A stretch of 10,758 nt of DNA from Candidatus Moraniibacteriota bacterium (GCA_030641185.1 DAOWHY010000002.1:1-10758), one strand, 5' to 3'. Counted from the first letter of the stretch, positions 1 through 6,635 are shown. Notes: generated from the letters alone by a model not told the origin. Numbers and translations are program-made.

Positions 1-1032
1 AATATTCACAAAAGAACGAGGCAGTGCCTCGTTCCTACGAAAGACAAAGCAATTTTTGAAAATTTATACAAAGCTCAATGCAATTGCGGATATTGGCATG
101 GCCTGTTTGGAGGATTCTATCTTGGACACATCAGAGGGGCAATTTATGAAAATCTTATCAAGGCGGAAAAAGAGCTGGACAGAAAATATAATGGTAATTC
201 TTTGATCGTTCAAAAAGCTGATTTTGATTTTGACGGACTCCTGGAAATAATTGTGAAAAATAAACATATTATCAGTTCTTTTTCTGCCAGAGGCGGGGCG
301 CTTTTGGAATTGAGTTATAAAGAAAAGAATTTTAATTTACTCAATACAATAACAAGGCAAGAAGAGTCATATCATAATAAGATTAAATATAATGATAAGA
401 AAAAGAAAAAGAATAAACGGATTAAAAAAGAAGAAATTATTTATGACAAATATGAAAGATTGAGTTTGGTTGATCATTTGCTAGACAAAAAAATAACTTT
501 AAATAATTTTAATAAACAGCAAAAATTCAAAACTCTTTCTGATGATATTTATAAGTTAGATGTTGACAAAAGAGAAAGGTCGGTAGATTTAAATTATAAA
601 TATAAAGGCAAAAACTTGGAATTCACAAAAAAGATAGGCGTAGCCTTAAACGCCGGAATGAATGTGAAATATACTTTCCAAAATGATGATTTGCTTAAAA
701 AATATAATTTTGCGACAGAGTTTAATCTATTTTTTGAATCTATGAGATATGTGAAATTTTATAGCGAGAAAAGAGAAATGGATTTGAGGAGAAAAATAAA
801 ATTGAGAAAGATAAAAAGTTTGAAAATAGTTGACGGGTTTAAAAATATTTCTTTGCAGTTTGATTTTAGCGAAGCGGATGTATTCATTGTCCCGATTTAT
901 TCTTACGCCAACTCACAAGACGGACCAGAGAAAGTTTTTCAGGAAGCGTCTATTTTGTTTATTAAAAAAGATAAGGGAAGAGCGTTTGATTTGAAGTTAA
1001 GGATAAATAAAAAAATAGATGAATTTTTTTAA
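1..1032 (+). CDS. GH57 alpha-amylase / 4-alpha-glucanotransferase, C-terminal part (5' end off window)
   Basis: The reading frame is open from base 1 and ends at TAA 1030-1032, giving 343 visible residues with the start outside the window. Residues about 27-60 carry the block AQCNCGYWHGLFGG followed by YLGHIRGAIYENLIKAE. This matches the conserved QCNxAYWHGxFGGxYLPHLR block of GH57 alpha-glucan enzymes. The rest (about 70-343) fits the beta-rich C-terminal DUF1925/DUF1926 region, including QDGPEKVFQEASIL near the end. The family cleaves or transfers alpha-1,4-glucan chains. The catalytic (beta/alpha)7 barrel and its Glu/Asp pair are not visible, so hydrolase and transferase cannot be told apart. 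A lysine-rich insert (about residues 121-140) looks lineage-specific. A perfect palindrome at bases 14-34 is translated in frame just before the AQCNCGYWHG block. The TTG at 202 is internal and is not the start. The debranching-like and ROK genes downstream support a role in alpha-glucan use. Confidence 0.85.
   Translation, partial: NIHKRTRQCLVPTKDKAIFENLYKAQCNCGYWHGLFGGFYLGHIRGAIYENLIKAEKELDRKYNGNSLIVQKADFDFDGLLEIIVKNKHIISSFSARGGALLELSYKEKNFNLLNTITRQEESYHNKIKYNDKKKKKNKRIKKEEIIYDKYERLSLVDHLLDKKITLNNFNKQQKFKTLSDDIYKLDVDKRERSVDLNYKYKGKNLEFTKKIGVALNAGMNVKYTFQNDDLLKKYNFATEFNLFFESMRYVKFYSEKREMDLRRKIKLRKIKSLKIVDGFKNISLQFDFSEADVFIVPIYSYANSQDGPEKVFQEASILFIKKDKGRAFDLKLRINKKIDEFF
14..34. repeat. Perfect palindrome inside the GH57 coding sequence
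   Basis: Arms GAACGAGGCA (14-23) and TGCCTCGTTC (25-34) are exact reverse complements around a single G at 24. The stretch is far more GC-rich than its surroundings and is read as about seven in-frame residues (RTRQCLV). It looks like an inserted repeat unit rather than evolved protein sequence. Confidence 0.75.
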
Positions 1033-1124
1033 GAAAGTTAAAATAAAAAATATTAAAAAGCCAAAAAAAAGAAGATATCTATATATCTATTTTAAAATTT
1101 GCAAAAAAAGAAGGATTTGAAGGA

Positions 1125-1634
1125 TTGGATTATAATAATATTTATCAATTAGCAAAAGATAAAGGATGTTTAAGCAAAGAAGAACTATGTGAAATTAAAA
1201 AGTATGAAATAGATAGATTGAATGGGATTTCTGATATTACTGAAAGCAAAAAAATTAAATTAGATGCTATGTGGAGTGAAATAATGAGTGTAAATTCTAA
1301 TAAAGGTTCAAATCAAAATAGAATAATGAGTTTTGAAAGTTATTTTAAACTTATAGAGCATGAAGAGCTTTCAGAGGCTAGAAGGAACGCAAAAATAGCG
1401 AGTTGGTTAGCAATGACTGCTATTATAATTTCAGTGTTTTCAGTTATAGTATCATCAAAACCAATTGAATTTAAAAGTCCAATAAAGATAGATAACCAAC
1501 AATTAGAAGAAATTCAAAATTCAAAAGCTGATATAAAAAATTTAGAAAATAAATTAAACATTATTATAAATAATCAAGAAGAGAGTATTAAATTAAATAA
1601 GAAAAATAGTACTTTTTTGGAAGAAATAAAGTAA
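1125..1634 (+). CDS. Hypothetical single-pass membrane protein with C-terminal coiled coil
   Basis: I do not recognise a named family. The chosen TTG start has AAGGA at 1111-1115, nine bases upstream, and gives 169 residues. Residues 1-90 are charged and helical, ending in EHEELSEARRNAK. One membrane helix follows at about 93-110 (WLAMTAIIISVFSVIV). Residues 124-169 have the heptad-like, Leu/Ile/Asn-rich look of a short coiled coil (IKNLENKLNIIINN). An EARRxAK-helix-TM arrangement occurs in many small bacterial membrane proteins of unknown role. The frame stays open upstream to 1047 with protein-like residues (SILKFAKKEGFEG), so the true N-terminus may be longer (see the frameshift finding). 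The gene lies 92 bases after GH57 and ends at its own terminator. It separates two carbohydrate genes but shows no carbohydrate motif. No function is assigned. Confidence 0.6.
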   Translation: MDYNNIYQLAKDKGCLSKEELCEIKKYEIDRLNGISDITESKKIKLDAMWSEIMSVNSNKGSNQNRIMSFESYFKLIEHEELSEARRNAKIASWLAMTAIIISVFSVIVSSKPIEFKSPIKIDNQQLEEIQNSKADIKNLENKLNIIINNQEESIKLNKKNSTFLEEIK

Positions 1635-1641
1635 TTATTGC

Positions 1642-1680
1642 AAAAGGACTGCTCTTGATTAAGAGCAGTCCTTTTTATTA
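1642..1680 (+). terminator. Intrinsic terminator after the membrane protein gene
   Basis: A 15-bp perfect stem pairs AAAAGGACTGCTCTT (1642-1656) with AAGAGCAGTCCTTTT (1661-1675) around the tetraloop GATT, and runs into a T-rich tail. It begins eight bases after the stop codon at 1634. The A-tract on the left arm could let it work in both directions, but no minus-strand gene approaches from the right. Confidence 0.9.
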
Positions 1681-1706
1681 TCAGAAACAAAATTTAATGC
1701 TATAAT
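1678..1706 (+). promoter_or_regulatory. Sigma-70-type promoter for the debranching-like gene
   Basis: A perfect -10 TATAAT (1701-1706) is preceded by an extended-10 TG (1698-1699). TTATCA (1678-1683), four of six to TTGACA, lies exactly 17 bases upstream. Transcription would begin near 1712-1714, leaving a leader of about 20 bases with no clear Shine-Dalgarno before ATG 1733. Together with the terminator just upstream, this starts a new transcription unit. Confidence 0.65.
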
Positions 1707-1732
1707 ATAAACATAGATTTAAAAATATTTAT

Positions 1733-3544
1733 ATGAGAATCAACAAAAATTTATGGATAGCAGGCGGATATTATGTGGATTTTGACGCTTATGAGCAGTT
1801 TCGGATAATTGGGCCGAATAATCATCTTTATTGCGGATTGATCGATGTGCCGAGGCACAAGATTACAATTAACTCAATAAAAGACGAAGACAATGTTCTG
1901 TATGTTAAAGGGCATTTTAATAGTCAGAAAATAAATTTATATTATCCGGCGATGGATGATGTAAGAACTGTTCGGGAAGAAATTGGTGCGGAAACTTTTT
2001 TGCAGATCAGGGAAAGGGTTTATGATCGGCTCGTTCCTCATTTTGCGAGAAAAGCAAAAAAGGATGGAAAGACTACATTGAAATTTAAAAGAATGTATGG
2101 AAAAAAATATTACCAGACAATTTTTGAATTTAATGGCGGTGTTGAAGCAAAAAAAATAAAAAGACCTTTCGCGGGCTTTAAGATACATACTAAGGCAAAA
2201 AAAATAGGTTTTATCATAAAAGCAAGCACGAATGATTTAAATAATAATAAAATAAAAAGGGTAAGTTTAATAAATAAAAAGGATTTTGACTTTCAGATTT
2301 TTGGGAAAAAGAAAGATTTGATTGAAAAAATATGGACGCAAACAGAAATTGAAATTAAGCATCTGCTTGAATGGGAAAAAACTTCCGGTGATCGCTTTGG
2401 AACCATATTTCCCAGAGATTGGATGGAAGCGGCTGATATCGGATATCATGATCTTACCCCGGAAGCGCGCAGTTATATGTACGAGGAATCTCTTAAAAAT
2501 GTAAACGCAAGAGGGGAAGGGTGGCACGAAGATGTTGTTGGAGAGTTTAAATATGAATATGAAATATCCGGGAAAGGCGTGTTAGACAGGCATATGATCG
2601 ATATTGAGCCAAAATATTTAATGAGCATTGAATATCTACCGCAAAGTTTTTGGATGGAAAAAGACAACAGAAGAAAAATGCACTTGATCGCAAAATATGT
2701 TTTGCGGCAGGCAAAAGCGAGAGGACACATAACATTTAAAAAACATAATGATACGGGGAATTGGAGAGATAGCGGAAATGCTTTTCGGAGAATAAGCGAT
2801 TTTATCGCACCTTTTGACGTTAATGCTGTTTTCTATCCCAAAGCGCTTCAGTCTATAAAGGATAACTACAGAGAGCTTGGATTTAAAAATGATGAGGTTT
2901 CAGAAATAAAAGATATTTACGAAAAATGGAAAGATAAAAGAAAGGAATATGAATTTCAAAATGAAGATGGCAGTTTGGCCTATGCCATTGCGCTTTATGG
3001 AGTTAAAGAAAAGAACGGAAAATTTGCGTATAAAAAAATGGAATTAAACCATGTTGATGAATCTTATCTTTATACATATTGCAGAGGAAATAGGAAAGAA
3101 TTGGAAAGCTTTTGCAAACGGCTTTTGAATCCTGATTATTTCTATACAAGATCAGGACCGCTTATCACCGCCAGGAAAAGCAAGTATTTTTATACTCCTC
3201 AGGAATATCACGGACTGGTTATCTGGATCAAGCAAACCGCGTTTGTTGTTTTAGGGCTTAGCAAACATTTGAAACTTTCTATAATTGAAGGATGGCCTGT
3301 TAGCACGCAAAGGATGATCAAAGATACAATTTTGAAAATTACCGAGGATACATTGAATGCAGTAGAGCAAATGAAATCTATTCCTGAGGTTTATGTTGAT
3401 GTTAAAGGAAAACCGGTCCCGTATCACGAACTTACTGGAAGTAAAAACGAAGGCAGTGAAGTCCAGCTTTGGTCTGCCGTTGGGATTAGGCGAATTATAA
3501 GGAAATATTATGAATTGTTGACGGATGAGATTTATGAGATATGA
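1733..3544 (+). CDS. Glycogen debranching-like (amylo-alpha-1,6-glucosidase type) glycoside hydrolase
   Basis: This 603-residue protein looks like a six-hairpin (alpha/alpha)6 toroid glycosidase of the debranching/glucoamylase-like group. Residues 1-190 form a beta-rich N-terminal part. The catalytic-type toroid spans about 195-595. Family-like signatures are FGTIFPRDWMEAAD (222-235), GEGWHEDVVGEF (261-272), DTGNWRDSGNAF (340-351), HVDESYLYTYCRG (440-452), YTPQEYHGLVIWIKQTA (487-503) and SEVQLWSAVGIRR (575-587). The last two correspond in style to the YHxGxVWP and QxWSAG segments of bacterial debranching enzymes. The likely role is hydrolysis of alpha-1,6 branch points, but I cannot name the catalytic acids with confidence and another alpha-glucosidase activity is possible. 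There is no signal peptide, so it should be cytoplasmic. It has its own promoter and lies between the GH57 gene and a sugar kinase, which supports intracellular alpha-glucan breakdown. It ends with TGA. Confidence 0.7.
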   Translation: MRINKNLWIAGGYYVDFDAYEQFRIIGPNNHLYCGLIDVPRHKITINSIKDEDNVLYVKGHFNSQKINLYYPAMDDVRTVREEIGAETFLQIRERVYDRLVPHFARKAKKDGKTTLKFKRMYGKKYYQTIFEFNGGVEAKKIKRPFAGFKIHTKAKKIGFIIKASTNDLNNNKIKRVSLINKKDFDFQIFGKKKDLIEKIWTQTEIEIKHLLEWEKTSGDRFGTIFPRDWMEAADIGYHDLTPEARSYMYEESLKNVNARGEGWHEDVVGEFKYEYEISGKGVLDRHMIDIEPKYLMSIEYLPQSFWMEKDNRRKMHLIAKYVLRQAKARGHITFKKHNDTGNWRDSGNAFRRISDFIAPFDVNAVFYPKALQSIKDNYRELGFKNDEVSEIKDIYEKWKDKRKEYEFQNEDGSLAYAIALYGVKEKNGKFAYKKMELNHVDESYLYTYCRGNRKELESFCKRLLNPDYFYTRSGPLITARKSKYFYTPQEYHGLVIWIKQTAFVVLGLSKHLKLSIIEGWPVSTQRMIKDTILKITEDTLNAVEQMKSIPEVYVDVKGKPVPYHELTGSKNEGSEVQLWSAVGIRRIIRKYYELLTDEIYEI

Positions 3545-3570
3545 TCATTGTAATTAATTGTAATTTGTAG

Positions 3571-3701
3571 TAATTTTCTACGGCGCTTTAGCGCACGGTC
3601 GGTGAGGTTTTAACCTCGCGAGAAAATAAATAATTTTGTTGAGTTAAATTTCGCGAGGTTAAAACCTCGCAAACCCTCGGCTAAAGCCGGGTAGAATATT
3701 C
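3571..3701. repeat. Imperfect inverted pair of a 46-bp two-hairpin palindromic repeat
   Basis: The left copy (3576-3621) and the right copy (3651-3696, opposite orientation) are each 46 bases with no gap between them when aligned. Their inner 18 bases (3604-3621 and 3651-3668) are exact reverse complements, separated by 29 AT-rich bases. Each copy contains two small hairpins: one with a five-base stem and a TT loop, and one of GAGGTT-TT-AACCTC form. The TT-looped stem is GCGCT/AGCGC in the left copy and CGGCT/AGCCG in the right. It fills almost the whole gap between the debranching-like and ROK genes. It may also end transcription, but no T-tract follows the structure. Confidence 0.85.
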
Positions 3702-3720
3702 ATATTACTAAATCATCACT

Positions 3721-4608
3721 ATGAAAAATAAAAAAATTCTAGCATTTGATATCGGCGGGACAAAAATTGCCAGCGGGATTGTTGAGTTTAAAAAAGATGG
3801 TTATCAGATTTTTGATTATCAAAAAAATGCCACGCCGAAAGATAAAAAAGAGGTTGTTCAAAGATTAATGGAGCTAATAGTTTATTATAAGAAAGGCAAC
3901 AGTTTTAATAGAACAGGAATTGGAATTGCGGGACAAATTGATCATGAAAACGGCATAATAAAACATACACCAAATATTAATATTCCCGATAATACAAATT
4001 TAAAGAAAATTATTAAAGAAACAATCGGCGAAAATGTGGAAATTGAAAATGATGTGAAATGTTTTGCTTTATCTGAGAATGTTTTTGGAAGAGTAAAAAA
4101 ATATCATAATGTTGTTTATCTTGCGATTGGAACAGGAATTGGAGGGGCAATTGAAATTGATGACAAACTATATCGCGGTGAAAATAATATTGCTGGAGAA
4201 TTTGGGCATATGGTTATAGATAGTAATGGAAAAAAATGCGCTTGTGGAAATAAAGGTTGTTGGGAACAATATGTAGCAGGAAGAGCGATTGAAAAATTAT
4301 ATTTTGAGTTATATAAACAAAAAAAGAAAGCTAAAGAAATTGCTATTGATTCTGCAAGAGGAGTTAAAAAAGACAAGAAAGTAATCAAACAAGCAAGTTC
4401 TTATTTTGCGACGGGATTAGTAAATATTATCAATACAATAAATCCAGAAGTCATAGTTATTGGAGGAAGCGTTATTAAACAAGATGAAATTTTAAAATTG
4501 GCAAAAAAAGAGGTATTAAAAAAAGTTTTAATACCAGGCAAAAAAACAATTATATTGAAATCTAAATTAGGAAATGAAGCCACCTTAGTCGGTGCGGGGT
4601 TGTTGTGA
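3721..4608 (+). CDS. ROK-family sugar kinase (probable glucokinase)
   Basis: This 295-residue protein has the complete ROK signature. The N-terminal ATP phosphate loop is FDIGGTK (9-15). The catalytic Asp is D111 in IEND. The second phosphate motif is GTGIGG (137-142). The ROK block EFGHM (160-164) is followed by CACGNKGCWE (173-182), in which H163, C173, C175 and C180 are the expected zinc ligands. There is no N-terminal winged helix, so it is a kinase and not a NagC/XylR-type repressor. It probably phosphorylates glucose to glucose 6-phosphate in the cytoplasm using ATP. Other hexoses or N-acetyl-hexosamines are possible. Placement after the GH57 and debranching-like genes fits use of glucose released from alpha-glucan. 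The ATG has no clear ribosome binding site, and the 176-base gap before it is filled by the inverted repeat. It ends with TGA and converges on the GNAT gene. Confidence 0.88.
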   Translation: MKNKKILAFDIGGTKIASGIVEFKKDGYQIFDYQKNATPKDKKEVVQRLMELIVYYKKGNSFNRTGIGIAGQIDHENGIIKHTPNINIPDNTNLKKIIKETIGENVEIENDVKCFALSENVFGRVKKYHNVVYLAIGTGIGGAIEIDDKLYRGENNIAGEFGHMVIDSNGKKCACGNKGCWEQYVAGRAIEKLYFELYKQKKKAKEIAIDSARGVKKDKKVIKQASSYFATGLVNIINTINPEVIVIGGSVIKQDEILKLAKKEVLKKVLIPGKKTIILKSKLGNEATLVGAGLL

Positions 4609-4644
4609 TAACAATTAAGTTAAATTTTAAAATGTCCGAAGCTC

Positions 4645-5139
4645 TTATTTTGCTTTGGCGTATAAATAAGCATCAAAATAGCGATTCTTATTTTTTAAAC
4701 TTTTCTTCATAATTCCCTCTTTTTTATATCCGCGTTTTATGGCAACCTTTTCGCTTGCTTTATGCTTAATATTCATAATTATTTCTATTCGTTTTAACTT
4801 TAGTTTTTTAAAGCTAATTTTTTCAAGTTCTTTGACAGCTTCTGTAGCAATTCCCTTTCCCCAATATTTTTCATCAATAAAATATCCGATTTCACCAATG
4901 AAATTTCTATGCTGATTTATTTTTATTCCACATGCCCCAACAACGAGTCTGTTGTATAATATTGAATAATTATGTTCAATATTCTTTTTTCTTTTTTCTA
5001 TATTTTGCTCTAGAAATTTTATTTCATCATTAACGTTTTTTACTTCTGTTGTAAGAAATTTAAAATTAGGATTTTTTAATATTTCATAAAATCGTTTAGC
5101 GTCAGAAACTTTTTGTGGTCTTAATTCTATTTTTAACAT
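4645..5139 (-). CDS. GNAT-family N-acetyltransferase (RimJ/RimL-like)
   Basis: This 164-residue protein matches the RimJ/RimL-type GNAT fold (Acetyltransf_3). It opens with LRPQKVSDAKRFYEIL (6-21), typical of the first strand and helix. It has GEIGYFIDEKYWGKGIATEA (82-101), whose WGKGIATEA is the acetyl-CoA pyrophosphate-binding motif A. It then has RIEIIMNIKHKASEKVAIKRGY (117-138, first and last bases of the block not all conserved), equivalent to the usual NxxSxxxxxKxGF segment. The family transfers acetyl from acetyl-CoA to protein N-termini, other amines or small molecules. The substrate here cannot be read from sequence. The gene starts 15 bases after the tyrS stop on the same strand, so the two are probably cotranscribed. 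Only a weak AAAG precedes the ATG. It converges with the ROK gene across 36 bases in which I see no clear terminator hairpin. Confidence 0.85.
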   Translation of the reverse strand: MLKIELRPQKVSDAKRFYEILKNPNFKFLTTEVKNVNDEIKFLEQNIEKRKKNIEHNYSILYNRLVVGACGIKINQHRNFIGEIGYFIDEKYWGKGIATEAVKELEKISFKKLKLKRIEIIMNIKHKASEKVAIKRGYKKEGIMKKSLKNKNRYFDAYLYAKAK

Positions 5140-5154
5140 ATCTTTAGAATAAAT

Positions 5155-6348
5155 TTATTTATCAATAATTATTTTCACAAACCTTCTTTTCCCAATCTGT
5201 ACAATCATCCCATTTTTCACTTTAATATTTTCATCAAAATCTTTCTGAACGACATCATCAATTTTTACTCCGCCTTGTTGGACAAGTCTTCTGGCGTCAC
5301 TTGTACTACCAGATAATTTTGTTTCAACTAATAAATTTACCAGCTTGTAGCTTGTAGCTTGTAGTTTACAACTTTCTATATCGGAAGGTTTTTGTTTGTC
5401 TCGGAAAATTTTATTAAATTCTTCTTTCGCTTTCTCTGCGGATTTTTTGTTGTGATAAATTTCAATGATATTTTTGGCAAGTTTTACTTTCAAATCGCGC
5501 GGGTTTTTTAAAGGATCTTTTAAATCAATTTTTATTTGCTGCAGTTCATTTTCGGAAATATTAGTTAATAATTTAAAATAATAAAAAATCATCTCATCAG
5601 AAATAGACATAATTTTTCCGAACATTGAATTTGGTTTTTCTGTGATGCTGATGTAATTATCAAGACTTTTACTCATTTTTTCTTTGCCGTCTAATCCAAC
5701 TAAAAGAGGGCAAGTTAAAACATTTTGCTCAGGCATATTCATTTTTCTTTGCAAATCTCTGCCGGCGAGCATATTGAATTTTTGGTCTGTGCCGCCGATT
5801 TCCACATCCGCTTCAATCATAATTGAATCATATGCTTGCATAACTGGATACATAATTTCACTGGCGGCGATATCAATTCCGCTTCTTAATCTTTTGGAAA
5901 AATCATCTCGTTCTAAAATTCTGGCAACGGTAAATTTGCTGAGGAGTTTTAAAATATCTTCAAAATTAAGTTTTGCAAACCATTCGCTGTTATATCTTAT
6001 CTCTGTTTTTTTTACATCTAAAATTTTCCCGACTTGCTCAAAATAGCTTTCCGCGTTTTTTTTCACTTCCTCGCTTGAAAGCGCCGGACGCGTTTTTGAT
6101 TTTCCCGAAGGATCGCCGATCATTCCGGTATAGTCGCCGATAATAAAAACAACCTGATGTCCGAGATCTTGAAACTCTTTCAGCTTTCGTAAAACAATAG
6201 AATGCCCCAAATGCAAATCCGGTCTTGATGGATCACAGCCAAGTTTGATTCGTAATTTCTTCCCCGAATTTAATTTTTTCTCCAAATCAGTTTTTATAAT
6301 AACTTCTTCTGTGTTGTGAGTGAGGAGGGTTTTGATTTTATTGTTCAT
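5155..6348 (-). CDS. tyrS: Tyrosine--tRNA ligase
   Basis: This 397-residue class Ic synthetase is complete. The HIGH motif appears as HLGH (46-49) inside GCDPSRPDLHLGHS. The tyrosine/ATP pocket includes GDYTGMIGDPSG (71-82) and EIGGTDQKFN (183-192). The KMSKS loop is GKEKMSKS (221-228). An S4 RNA-binding domain closes the protein (about 337-395, LLVETKLSGSTSDARRLVQQGGV). The motif set resembles the TyrZ-like branch of bacterial TyrRS rather than the E. coli TyrS branch. It charges tRNA-Tyr with tyrosine in the cytoplasm. The linker before the S4 domain (about 326-336, ESCKLQATSYKLV) is encoded by a tandem heptanucleotide array and is probably a tolerated insertion. The ATG has no strong Shine-Dalgarno. 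A TTGACA-type promoter lies about 90 bases upstream. The GNAT gene follows after 15 bases. Confidence 0.97.
   Translation of the reverse strand: MNNKIKTLLTHNTEEVIIKTDLEKKLNSGKKLRIKLGCDPSRPDLHLGHSIVLRKLKEFQDLGHQVVFIIGDYTGMIGDPSGKSKTRPALSSEEVKKNAESYFEQVGKILDVKKTEIRYNSEWFAKLNFEDILKLLSKFTVARILERDDFSKRLRSGIDIAASEIMYPVMQAYDSIMIEADVEIGGTDQKFNMLAGRDLQRKMNMPEQNVLTCPLLVGLDGKEKMSKSLDNYISITEKPNSMFGKIMSISDEMIFYYFKLLTNISENELQQIKIDLKDPLKNPRDLKVKLAKNIIEIYHNKKSAEKAKEEFNKIFRDKQKPSDIESCKLQATSYKLVNLLVETKLSGSTSDARRLVQQGGVKIDDVVQKDFDENIKVKNGMIVQIGKRRFVKIIIDK
5342..5364. repeat. Heptanucleotide tandem array inside tyrS
   Basis: Three perfect copies of CTTGTAG (plus strand: 5344-5350, 5351-5357, 5358-5364) are preceded by AG, the end of a partial fourth unit. 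Twenty-one bases equal seven codons, so the array keeps the tyrS frame. It encodes part of CKLQATSYKLV in the linker before the S4 domain. Confidence 0.85.
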
Positions 6349-6430
6349 TTTTTTGGCTAAGATTTAAGTTGATTAAAATTGATCTTAACAATTTAAATTT
6401 AACACAGTTATAATTTTAAGGCAAAAAAAG

Positions 6431-6459
6431 AGTAGAGTCGTAATCTTGTATTTTGTCAA
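6431..6459 (-). promoter_or_regulatory. Candidate promoter of the tyrS-GNAT unit
   Basis: On the minus strand a perfect -35 TTGACA (plus 6454-6459) is followed after 17 bases by TCTACT (plus 6431-6436), four of six to TATAAT. Transcription would start near 6424, giving a leader of about 75 bases before the tyrS ATG. I saw no T-box or other riboswitch-like fold in this leader. Confidence 0.45.
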
Positions 6460-6510
6460 GATAATTGCTATTATAAACAGGTGAGAAATAGATGTAAATT
6501 ATATAAGTTA

Positions 6511-6594
6511 AGTTTATTTCACTTTAATAAATTATACGAAGAATATTGTTTATTGAGACTTACTGGATTCCCGCCTCCGCGGGAATGACAGAAA
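6511..6594 (+). repeat. Right-half copy of the MITE-like element, with a GC-rich inverted repeat
   Basis: This 84-base stretch aligns without gaps to 9743-9826 at roughly 80% identity. It ends in ATTCCC-GCCTCCGC-GGGAAT (6567-6586), a palindromic 20-mer followed by GAC. The left half found in the other copy (the CCCAGA...TCTGGG hairpin) is absent here, so this is a truncated copy. It lies in the 287-base gap between tyrS and the PBP gene. Confidence 0.85.
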
Positions 6595-6606
6595 ATGATG
6601 AAGTAA

Positions 6607-6634
6607 TACTCAATACTCAATACTAAATACTCGT
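6607..6634. repeat. Heptanucleotide tandem array touching the PBP start codon
   Basis: Four consecutive heptamers are seen: TACTCAA (6607-6613), TACTCAA (6614-6620), TACTAAA (6621-6627) and TACTCGT (6628-6634). One base separates the array from ATG 6636, so it occupies the place where a ribosome binding site would be. The unit differs from the one in tyrS but has the same length. Confidence 0.8.
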
Positions 6635-6635
6635 T

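Noticed and set aside
202..1032. TTG 202 as the start of the first gene
   Set aside because: The frame is open back to base 1 and the upstream residues hold the conserved GH57 block, so TTG 202 is internal.
1019..1120. Separate 33-residue basic small protein starting at ATG 1019
   Set aside because: It is almost all Lys/Arg/Ile from A-rich DNA, ends by chance at TGA 1118-1120 and has a poorly placed ribosome site. It is better seen as the possible lost start of the next gene.
2473..2735. Minus-strand ORFs opposite the debranching-like gene
   Set aside because: They are overlapping antisense shadows with low-complexity Phe/Leu/Ser/Cys composition and no motif.
3571..3701. CRISPR-like array
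   Set aside because: There are only two copies, they are inverted to each other, and the space between them is AT-rich filler. No spacers or cas genes are present.
4609..4644. Terminator between the convergent ROK and GNAT genes
   Set aside because: The 36 bases are AT-rich and contain only weak short pairings, with no credible stem and T-tract.
5684..6046. Plus-strand ORF of 120 codons opposite tyrS
   Set aside because: It is antisense to strongly conserved tyrS motifs and shows no family features.
6349..6430. T-box riboswitch in the tyrS leader
   Set aside because: The leader is about 75 bases and AT-rich, without a T-box sequence or terminator/antiterminator pair.
6459..6600. Plus-strand promoter for the PBP gene
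   Set aside because: Several TATAAA/TATTAT-like hexamers occur, but none has a good -35 at 16-18 bases. In such AT-rich DNA this is not enough to call one.
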